Assembly (NCBI GenBank): GCA_964536195.1
Contig: CAZHVO010000033.1
Coordinates: 1-10,621, forward strand
Length of the DNA stretch: 10,621 nucleotides
Origin: Susulua sp964536195
Lineage (GTDB): Bacteria; Omnitrophota; Gorgyraeia; Duberdicusellales; 4484-171
Direction: 5' to 3'
Shown here: in pieces, positions 1-6,727 of the stretch
Layout of the letters: every line of letters begins with the position of its first letter
Position numbering within the stretch: position 1 is the first letter of the stretch
Position numbers and translations under genes: made by a program
The notes under the pieces: model-generated
Seen by the model: the letters and a program-made list of their open reading frames with translations, nothing else
Told to the model about the DNA's origin: nothing
Databases searched by the model: none

Positions 1-2
1 AA

Positions 3-2414
3 ACCTCACCTCCCTGGACAATAGTCTATGAGAGGTTTGAGCCGGCCGAAGAAGCCTTAAGGGAAGCGATTTGCACATTAGGTAATGGTTACTTTGCAAC
101 CCGAGGCGCTGTTTCTGAATCAGGAGCTTCCAAGATTCATTATCCGGGAACCTATATTGCCGGACTCTACAATCGCCTAGCAACTCATATAGCCGGAAGA
201 ACAGTTGTTAATGAAGATATGGTAAATTGTCCTAATTGGGTTTTCTTAACCTTTAAAATTGGTAATGGTGAATGGTTTTATCCTTCAATGACCAGGATAC
301 TTTCCTTTAAACAGAAGCTTGATATGCGAAAAGGTATATTAAGTAGGAAAATTCGTTTTCAGAATCGAAAAGGACATAAGACTTTTGTTGAGATGAATAG
401 GATTGTTCATATGGACAATCCTCATTTTGGAGCCTTTGAATATATTATTATTCCCGAGAATTACAATGAGTGGGTTACTGTAAGGACAATGCTTGACGGC
501 ACGGTGGTTAATGCCGGTGTAGAAAGGTATCGTCAGCTTAACTCTAAGCATTGGAAAGCTTCTTCTTTGGGTAGCTTTGAGAGAAACGGAATATTTCTGT
601 CAATGAAGACTAGCCGTTCAAAGATTGAAGTTGCCCAAGCTGCCAAGACCCGCGTTTTTGCTTCTGAGCGGGAGATAAAACCCGGCATCCGGCATCTTAT
701 GAAAGGGAAAGAGAGGATTGGCCAAGAGTTTAAATTTTTCGTTCGAGCAAGGTCTTCTTATAGAATTGAAAAAATAGTTTCAATTTACACCTCAAAAGAT
801 GAAGGGATTACTGGTCCGGTTTCAAGCGCAATTGCCTCTTTGAGGAAACCACTCCGTTTTAAAAAATTACTTGGGACTCATCAGAAGAAGTGGGATGAAC
901 TTTGGAAAAATTTTGACATCAAAATCGAAGGTCATACCTTTTCACAACGAATACTGCGTTTTCATATCTTTCATCTCCTCCAAACTGCTTCTTTGCATAA
1001 TGTAAAGATTGACGCTGGCCTTCCGGCCAGAGGATTACATGGGGAAGCTTATCGCGGGCATATATTCTGGGATGAGATTTTTGCCATGCATTTGTATGAT
1101 TTTCACCTTCCTGACGTTGCCAAAGCCTTGCTTCTTTATCGGTATAGGCGTCTTCCTAAAGCTAGAGAATATGCTAAGAGCGGAGGTTATAAAGGGGCTA
1201 TGTTTCCTTGGCAGAGTGGTTCTTCAGGCAAAGAAGAGACTCAAACAGTTCACTTAAACCCTCTTTCCGGTGAGTGGGGTCCTGATTATAGCCATCGCCA
1301 GAGGCATGTTTCTTTCGCTATTTGTTACAATGCTTGGCAACATTGGAAGAGAACCGGTGATTTTGGCTTTTTAGTTCGTTATGGGGCTGAGTTGATTCTT
1401 TCCAGCGCTCGTTTTTGGGGAAGCCTGACAAGGTATGATGCTAGCGATGACAAGTACCACACCAAAGGCGTTATGGGACCGGATGAATTCCATGAAAAGC
1501 TTCCTGGTTCATCCCGGCCAGGATTAAAAGATAATGCTTATACTAATTTTATGGTTGCTTGGACCTTGCTTAGAGCTCAAGAAGTTATTCGTCTCCTACC
1601 TGAAGGAGGCAAGAGACGAATTATGAAGAAGATAAAGTTAGAGCAGAAAGAGCTTTTACGCTGGGATAGAATTGCTCATAAGATGAAGATAATAATAAAT
1701 GATAAAGGAATCATAAGCCAATTCGACGGGTATTTTGATTTAAAAGAATTAGATTGGCAGAGCTACAAGAGTGAGTATGAAAATATCCAAAGGCTGGATA
1801 GAATTTTAAAGGCTGAGGGCCAATCATCTGATGCCTATAAGGTTTCAAAGCAGGCCGATTTACTTATGATATTTTACCTTCTGCCTCTTTTTGAGATAGA
1901 AGCGATTTTTAAAAGATTAGGTTACAATCTTGACAAAGATACCCTAAGAAAAAATTATAATTATTACGTAAGAAGAACTTCTCATGGTTCAACAATGAGT
2001 AAGGTTACTCATTGTTTTATTGCTTTAGCCTTGGCTAAGCCTAAAAGAGCCTGGGAGGGATTTTTAGATGTTCTGGAATCCGATATTTACGATACCCAAG
2101 GCGGAACTACCACTGAGGGTATTCATGTTGGAGTTATGGGTGGTTCTATTGATGTAGCCATACGGGGTTTTGCCGGAGTGCGTATTGCTGAAGATAAGAT
2201 TATTATTGAACCCAGGCTGCCGATGAAGTGGCGTAGTATGAAATTTGGATTTGTTTATAAAGGAATACGGATCTCACTTATAATCACTAAACGTCAGGTA
2301 TCAGTTTTGGTCCAAGGTCAAATTACTATTCCCATAGAAATCAATGGTAAGGCTTATTACCCTCTTCTAGATAAAGTTTTAAAGGTCCCTTTCCGAAGAA
2401 AGCGCGTTAAATAA
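3..2414 (+). CDS. GH65 family disaccharide phosphorylase, 5'-truncated by window edge (subtype with FWDEIF)
   Basis: Inverting alpha-glucoside phosphorylase of glycoside hydrolase family 65, expected in the cytoplasm to split a disaccharide (trehalose, maltose, kojibiose and similar) with phosphate into beta-glucose 1-phosphate and a sugar. The frame is open from base 3, and the ATG at 219 is internal: the 72 codons before it encode the conserved N-terminal GH65 block (GNGY at visible residues 27-30, then RG at 34-35, then PGTYIAG). Only a few dozen residues are probably missing, and 803 are visible. Order: N-terminal beta-sandwich, (alpha/alpha)6 barrel from about 310, C-terminal beta layer. 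Key sites are YRGHIFWDE at 350-358, the general acid Glu495 in GPDEFH, KQAD from Lys616, TSHGS with His661, and TTEGIH with His708. The FWDEIF form and the PWQSGS/GEEETQ-like region resemble the actinobacterial Rv3401-type branch, not classical maltose phosphorylases (recalled, not searched). In that branch a beta-phosphoglucomutase is often adjacent upstream, which would lie outside the window. Substrate cannot be named. Confidence 0.93.
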   Translation, partial: TSPPWTIVYERFEPAEEALREAICTLGNGYFATRGAVSESGASKIHYPGTYIAGLYNRLATHIAGRTVVNEDMVNCPNWVFLTFKIGNGEWFYPSMTRILSFKQKLDMRKGILSRKIRFQNRKGHKTFVEMNRIVHMDNPHFGAFEYIIIPENYNEWVTVRTMLDGTVVNAGVERYRQLNSKHWKASSLGSFERNGIFLSMKTSRSKIEVAQAAKTRVFASEREIKPGIRHLMKGKERIGQEFKFFVRARSSYRIEKIVSIYTSKDEGITGPVSSAIASLRKPLRFKKLLGTHQKKWDELWKNFDIKIEGHTFSQRILRFHIFHLLQTASLHNVKIDAGLPARGLHGEAYRGHIFWDEIFAMHLYDFHLPDVAKALLLYRYRRLPKAREYAKSGGYKGAMFPWQSGSSGKEETQTVHLNPLSGEWGPDYSHRQRHVSFAICYNAWQHWKRTGDFGFLVRYGAELILSSARFWGSLTRYDASDDKYHTKGVMGPDEFHEKLPGSSRPGLKDNAYTNFMVAWTLLRAQEVIRLLPEGGKRRIMKKIKLEQKELLRWDRIAHKMKIIINDKGIISQFDGYFDLKELDWQSYKSEYENIQRLDRILKAEGQSSDAYKVSKQADLLMIFYLLPLFEIEAIFKRLGYNLDKDTLRKNYNYYVRRTSHGSTMSKVTHCFIALALAKPKRAWEGFLDVLESDIYDTQGGTTTEGIHVGVMGGSIDVAIRGFAGVRIAEDKIIIEPRLPMKWRSMKFGFVYKGIRISLIITKRQVSVLVQGQITIPIEINGKAYYPLLDKVLKVPFRRKRVK

Positions 2415-2439
2415 CCCTTTTTTAACTATTTTTTCGCTT

Positions 2440-2466
2440 TTGGAAGAATTTCCTTTATGCTATAAT
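2440..2466 (+). promoter_or_regulatory. Sigma70-type extended -10 promoter upstream of the MscS gene
   Basis: A perfect TATAAT at 2461-2466 is preceded by TATGC, giving a full extended -10 element (TGn at 2458-2460). The best -35 is weak: TTGGAA at 2440-2445 with a 15-base spacer, which is typical for promoters relying on the extended -10. The expected transcript start near 2473 leaves a leader of about 43 bases with a GAGAGG ribosome binding site at 2504-2509, six bases before the ATG. It lies in the 101-base gap between the first GH65 gene and the channel gene, the longest non-coding stretch in the window. The gap shows T-runs but no hairpin that would make an intrinsic terminator, so read-through from upstream is also possible. 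Confidence 0.7.
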
Positions 2467-2515
2467 AAGGTTTCGAAATTCTATATGGGTATATTATAAA
2501 AACGAGAGGTTAAAA

Positions 2516-3169
2516 ATGGCTAAGGTGTCTAAAAGAATAGGCTGGGAGATAGCGAAAACAATATTTTTTCCAATGCTTATTTTTCTGTTATTTTTAAGCG
2601 CTTATACCTTTTATAAATTAAAAATAGCTTCCTATGTATCGGTTCAACTACAGGAAAGCTTCAAAAAGTATCTTTTAACCGTATTGATTATTATAATAGG
2701 TTTTGTTCTCCAGAGAGCTATTGCCGGAATCTCGATATGGTATAAAGAAAATATTGCTTTCAAGACCGCTACTAGTCTGGATGATCAGTTAATTCCTATT
2801 GCCAGACGACTATTAAAAGTTGCAGTTTGGGTTATGGCCCTTTTAATTATCTTGCCTCTTTATGGAATTAATATAAGTGCTTTAATTACTACTTTGGGAG
2901 TAGGTTCTTTAGCAATTGCCTTAGCGGCTCAGGATACTATCGCTAATATTATTTCCGGATTTATGATTATGGTTGATCGGCCCTTTAAAATAGGTGATAA
3001 AATTAAGATTCCTTCAGGGGAGATAGTAGATGTTTTAGAAGTTGGAGTAAGGCGTTCAAAGTTCTTATCTCAGGAGAAAGCGATAGTAATTGTACCTAAT
3101 TTAGAATTAAGTAAAAGTAAAATTATCAATTATACTTACGGAGAAGAGAGGGCTAGCAAAAATAACTAA
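2516..3169 (+). CDS. Short MscS-type mechanosensitive ion channel lacking the C-terminal alpha/beta cage domain
   Basis: Small-conductance mechanosensitive channel family, inner membrane; such channels open under membrane tension and release solutes after osmotic downshock. Of 217 residues, hydrophobic segments lie at about 15-36, 52-74 and 98-117. The amphipathic, Gly/Ala-rich pore helix spans about 121-152 (the LGVGSLAIALAAQD stretch), followed by the DRPFKIGDKI motif at 154-163 and the beta-domain to about 206 (VIVPN at 191-195, KIINY at 202-206). The protein then stops, at about the point where E. coli MscS goes on into its cytoplasmic alpha/beta domain of roughly 90-100 residues. The next gene begins 25 bases later and no continuation is visible in another frame, so the short form is either natural or fixed by a deletion. 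The start is supported by the GAGAGG site at 2504-2509. Placement between two sugar phosphorylase genes suggests a link to osmolyte handling (inference). Confidence 0.88.
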   Translation: MAKVSKRIGWEIAKTIFFPMLIFLLFLSAYTFYKLKIASYVSVQLQESFKKYLLTVLIIIIGFVLQRAIAGISIWYKENIAFKTATSLDDQLIPIARRLLKVAVWVMALLIILPLYGINISALITTLGVGSLAIALAAQDTIANIISGFMIMVDRPFKIGDKIKIPSGEIVDVLEVGVRRSKFLSQEKAIVIVPNLELSKSKIINYTYGEERASKNN

Positions 3170-3194
3170 AGTCTAACAAATTAATTAAATTATC

Positions 3195-5531
3195 ATGCCA
3201 AAAACAAAAGGTATTTATTATAACTATATTAATGATGAACTCTGGTTGATAAAAGAAACTGAGTGGTCGCGGAATCTCCAAGGTATAAGAGAATCCCAGT
3301 TTTCCTTGGGTAATGGCTATTTAGGCACAAGGGGGATTTATGAAGAGATACCTTATGATTGCGCACCGGGAACTTATATTGCCGGGGTATATGACAAGAT
3401 GGCTTCTCAAGTTTCTGAGATGGTTAATTTTCCCAATCCGATTAACTTTAAATTTGTTGTTGGCGGCGAAAAGCTTGGCTTGATCGCGATGAATACAGTT
3501 TATCATAAGAGAATTCTTAATATGAAAAAGGCTGTATTAGCAAGGCATACCATGTATAAGGATAGCAAAAGTAGGTGTTATGATTACCAGTCAGTAAGAT
3601 TTATCTCCGGACACGATAAAAATATAGGAGTTATGCAAATAGCATTAACTCCTTTAGATGCTGCTTGTGTATTAGATGTAAACACAGGCATAGATACTTC
3701 AGTTTCTAATGCCGGGATTTTAACCGAGGGCAGGAAAAAACATTTTCGGGTTAAGGAACTGGGTCAGTACAAGGGAGCTGGTTTTCTCGTCCAAGATAAC
3801 TTTGAGAAGAGACATACGGTCGTATATTGGGCCGGATTCTATTATCACATCAACAACAAAAAGATATCTGCTAAAGATAATGTATTTCGTCTTAAGCTTA
3901 GAAAAAATCAGACAGTTATATTCACAAAGGTATTTTGCATAAAGCACTACCCTCATAATGATGATCATGTAGTTCAAAAAAGAGATGCTTTTAATATATT
4001 CTATAAAGCTTTTAAGAGTGATTTCTCAACCCTTCTTAAAAATCATGTGGATACATGGGGTAAATTATGGAAGAAGGCTGATGTTATTATTGAAGGCACA
4101 GCTAATATTCAACAAAATATGCGTTTCAATATTTATCATATGCTTATCTGTCTTCACTGTGACAATGGATTCTCAAGCATTGGTGCAAGAACTTTAAGCG
4201 GGGAAGGTTATCGCGGGCATGTTTTTTGGGATACCGAGATTTTTCTCCTACCCTTTTATCTTTTCACTTTTCCCAAAGTCGCGAAGAGTATGCTGCTTTA
4301 TCGCTACCGCAGGCTGGAAGAGTCAAGAAAGATTGCTAAAGGAAATGGTTACAAAGGTGTGCAATTCCCTTGGGAGTCAGCAGGTACCGGAGAAGAAGAG
4401 ACTCCAGACTGGGCAATAGATATTGATAGGACAGTTATCAAGATACATACCCACGAGATGGAGCATCATCTAACTGCTGATATTGCTTATGCTATTCACA
4501 AGTATTACATAGCTACCGGTGACGATAAATTTATGCAAAATGCTGGCTATGAGATGCTTATAGAGATAGCAAGATTCTGGGCGTCACGGGTTAAGTATAA
4601 TAAGAAGAAGGATAAATATGAGATTAAACAGGTTATTGGTCCTGATGAATTTCACGTAGGTGTAGATAATAATGCTTTTACTAACATGATGGTCAAGTGG
4701 AATTTATTCAGTGTCGCTAAGATAGTCGAGCAGCTAAAGATAAAATCACAAACCTATTATAAGAAGATAAAGAATAAATTGGATTTAAGCGATAAAGAAA
4801 TAAAGTTTTGGAAGCAAGTTGCTTCTCGTATAATTACCCGGATCAATAAGAAGAAAATCATTGAGCAATTTGACGGCTATTTTAAATTAAAAAGAGTTGC
4901 TCTTAATCGAACTGATGAAAACGGGATACCTCTTATGCCTTCAAAGATAAAAGCAAAAGATTTAGGTAAGACCCAGATAGTAAAACAAGCAGATGTTTTA
5001 ATGCTTACCTATCTATTAAATGATATTTTTAATTCAGAAACAAAATCTGCCAATTATAATTTTTATATTTCTCGAACAGTTCACAAGTCCTCACTTAGCG
5101 CTCCTATACATGCTTTTGTTGCTTCTGAAGTCGGAGATTTGCATAGAGCTTACAATTTTTTTAATGTCTGCCTACGTACTGACATAAGTAATCTTTACGG
5201 GAATACTTCTGAAGGGGTTCATGCTGCTTCTTTAGGTGGGACCTGGCAAGCTTTGATATTTGGTTTTGCCGGAACGAGAATTAGAAAGAATGAAATATCA
5301 GTAAACCCTAGGATGCCGCATTCGTGGAGAAAGCTAATTTTTTCTTTAGAATGGCAAGGTAGTGTAATCAAATTAGAATTAACTAATGATATTATAAAGA
5401 TAAGAGTGTCTTCAAATAGGCTAAAAAATATCAAGGTTGGCATTTTCGATAAGTTAAGAATTATTAGAACTAATAAAAAACATATCTTTAAAAGGCATAT
5501 CCATGGAATAGCAAAGGAGGCGTATTATTAA
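3195..5531 (+). CDS. GH65 family disaccharide phosphorylase (kojibiose/trehalose/maltose phosphorylase-like, FWDTEIF subtype)
   Basis: Complete GH65 phosphorylase of 778 residues, close to the usual 750-790 for the family; reaction as for other GH65 enzymes, phosphate plus alpha-glucoside giving beta-glucose 1-phosphate. The N-terminal beta-sandwich starts with LWLIKETEW and SLGNGYLGTRG. The barrel has YRGHVFWDTEIF at 339-350, GTGEEETP, an EMEHHLTADIAYA segment, the general acid Glu485 in GPDEFH, KQAD from Lys597, RTVHKSS with His630 and TSEGVH with His676. This set matches the classical kojibiose/maltose/trehalose phosphorylase branch, and the catalytic Glu position is close to that of Lactobacillus maltose phosphorylase. 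The substrate is not decided by these motifs. The ATG at 3195 is the only start that keeps the conserved N-terminus, yet no Shine-Dalgarno sequence precedes it (AT-rich leader only), so translation may depend on coupling or an AU-rich leader. It differs in subtype from the GH65 gene ending at 2414. Its stop codon overlaps the next ATG. Confidence 0.95.
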   Translation: MPKTKGIYYNYINDELWLIKETEWSRNLQGIRESQFSLGNGYLGTRGIYEEIPYDCAPGTYIAGVYDKMASQVSEMVNFPNPINFKFVVGGEKLGLIAMNTVYHKRILNMKKAVLARHTMYKDSKSRCYDYQSVRFISGHDKNIGVMQIALTPLDAACVLDVNTGIDTSVSNAGILTEGRKKHFRVKELGQYKGAGFLVQDNFEKRHTVVYWAGFYYHINNKKISAKDNVFRLKLRKNQTVIFTKVFCIKHYPHNDDHVVQKRDAFNIFYKAFKSDFSTLLKNHVDTWGKLWKKADVIIEGTANIQQNMRFNIYHMLICLHCDNGFSSIGARTLSGEGYRGHVFWDTEIFLLPFYLFTFPKVAKSMLLYRYRRLEESRKIAKGNGYKGVQFPWESAGTGEEETPDWAIDIDRTVIKIHTHEMEHHLTADIAYAIHKYYIATGDDKFMQNAGYEMLIEIARFWASRVKYNKKKDKYEIKQVIGPDEFHVGVDNNAFTNMMVKWNLFSVAKIVEQLKIKSQTYYKKIKNKLDLSDKEIKFWKQVASRIITRINKKKIIEQFDGYFKLKRVALNRTDENGIPLMPSKIKAKDLGKTQIVKQADVLMLTYLLNDIFNSETKSANYNFYISRTVHKSSLSAPIHAFVASEVGDLHRAYNFFNVCLRTDISNLYGNTSEGVHAASLGGTWQALIFGFAGTRIRKNEISVNPRMPHSWRKLIFSLEWQGSVIKLELTNDIIKIRVSSNRLKNIKVGIFDKLRIIRTNKKHIFKRHIHGIAKEAYY
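5513..5520 (+). promoter_or_regulatory. Strong Shine-Dalgarno (AAAGGAGG) for the GT4 gene inside the end of the GH65 gene
   Basis: A near-perfect anti-16S match sits in the last codons of the GH65 gene, ten bases before the ATG at 5531. With the TAATG stop/start overlap this fixes the glycosyltransferase start and predicts coupled translation. It contrasts with the absence of such a site before the GH65 gene at 3195. Confidence 0.8.
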
Positions 5532-6718
5532 TGAAAAAAGATAATCTGAATATTGCTCATTTCCACTGGGGATTCCCTCCGATAATTGGTGGAGTAGAAA
5601 CTCATTTAACTATACTCCTGCCTCAGCTAGTAAAGTTAGGGCACAAGGTGAGTTTGTTGACTGGTTCAGTAGAGGGATTAAATGGGAGATACAATTATGA
5701 GGGCGTAGGCATTTACCGCACTCCAATTATGGATTTAAACTGGCTTAGCAAAAGAGGCTTAAGCGGTTTAGAGGAAGAGATTAATAAAACTTTTTCTTCC
5801 TTTTTGGATGAGAACGATCCTGATATCATTCATGTTCACAATATGCATTATTTTAGTCAAGTTCATATCAAGACTTTAGAGAACCTAAGCAAAAAAAGAA
5901 GGACTCCGATTATTCTTACTGCTCATAATGTTTGGGATGATATTCTTTTTTTGGAGTTAACCCACAAGATAGATTGGTCGCAAATTATTGCTGTAAGCCA
6001 CTTTATAAAAAAAGAGATTATTGGTATTGGTGTAGATGATAAGAAGATTACTGTTATCCACCACGGGGTAGATCAGGAAAAGTTGATTCCGGGAGTAGAT
6101 ACAAAAACAATATTAACTAAGTATCCACAGCTTAATGGTAAGAAAGTAATATTTCATCCAGCTCGGATTGGTTTAGCTAAGGGCTGCGATTTCAGTATTA
6201 AAGCCATAAACATAGTAAAGAAGAAGGAGCCTAATGTTATGTTGGTTTTAGCTGGTTCTAAAAATATCATTGATTGGGCCGGTAGCCAGCAGAAAGATAT
6301 TGCTTATCTGGTAGATTTAATAAAGCACTTTGGAATGGAGGGTAATATCTTGATAGACATGTATACTTTGGATGAAGTAAAAGAATTATATGAGGTAAGC
6401 GATATCTGTCTCTATCCTTCTTCTGCGCCTGAGCCTTTTGGATTAACCATGCTTGAGGCTATGTCTATGTCTAAACCAATGATTGTTACTAATATGGGCG
6501 GAATGCCTGAAATTATTAAGCATGGAATCAATGGCTTTGTTGTTCCGGTAAGAGATTTTGAGGCTATGGCAGCAAGAATATGTCAATTATTAGAAGATGT
6601 AAAGCTCAGGGAAAGGTTTGGCTATACCGGAAGGCAGATGGTTGAATCCCAATATACTAAAGAAAAAGTAACCGAGGAGACCCTAGGGGTTTACAAAAAA
6701 GTACTGGGTATCAAGTAG
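5531..6718 (+). CDS. GT4 family glycosyltransferase (GT-B fold), acceptor unknown
   Basis: Retaining nucleotide-sugar glycosyltransferase of the GT4 type, probably cytoplasmic, with 395 residues, a normal length. The N-terminal Rossmann domain opens with HFHWGFPPIIGGVETH (the GG loop used in acceptor/donor binding) and contains DIIHVHNMH. The hinge has IHHGVD at 176-181. The C-terminal domain carries HPARIGLAKG and the family EX7E motif, EPFGLTMLE with Glu301 and Glu309, followed by GGMPEII and NGFVVP. No signal peptide or membrane segment is seen. The start is fixed by the AAAGGAGG site and the TAATG overlap with the GH65 gene, so the two products are likely made together. A role in making the glucoside that the GH65 enzymes can phosphorolyse is plausible by context only. 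A role in capsule or LPS sugar transfer cannot be excluded, since GT4 members are very diverse. Confidence 0.9.
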   Translation: MKKDNLNIAHFHWGFPPIIGGVETHLTILLPQLVKLGHKVSLLTGSVEGLNGRYNYEGVGIYRTPIMDLNWLSKRGLSGLEEEINKTFSSFLDENDPDIIHVHNMHYFSQVHIKTLENLSKKRRTPIILTAHNVWDDILFLELTHKIDWSQIIAVSHFIKKEIIGIGVDDKKITVIHHGVDQEKLIPGVDTKTILTKYPQLNGKKVIFHPARIGLAKGCDFSIKAINIVKKKEPNVMLVLAGSKNIIDWAGSQQKDIAYLVDLIKHFGMEGNILIDMYTLDEVKELYEVSDICLYPSSAPEPFGLTMLEAMSMSKPMIVTNMGGMPEIIKHGINGFVVPVRDFEAMAARICQLLEDVKLRERFGYTGRQMVESQYTKEKVTEETLGVYKKVLGIK

Positions 6719-6727
6719 AGTGTTAGA

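Noticed and set aside
219..221. ATG at 219 as the start of the first GH65 gene
   Set aside because: The 72 codons upstream in the same frame are open back to base 3 and encode the conserved GH65 N-terminus (GNGY, PGTYIAG), so the true start is before the window.
2415..2460. T-rich stretch after the first GH65 gene as an intrinsic terminator
   Set aside because: The T-runs are not preceded by a GC-rich stem-loop, so rho-independent termination is not supported.
3720..3977. Minus-strand open frame within the second GH65 gene, and similar ones at 339-551, 8032-8280 and 10146-10591
   Set aside because: All lie antisense to well-supported genes, show no recognisable motif or ribosome site, and their peptides look like reverse-complement noise.
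1050..4223. Identical 13-base stretch (TTATCGCGGGCAT) in both GH65 genes as a repeat or recombination site
   Set aside because: It encodes the conserved YRGH motif in the same position of two homologous proteins and is explained by shared ancestry.
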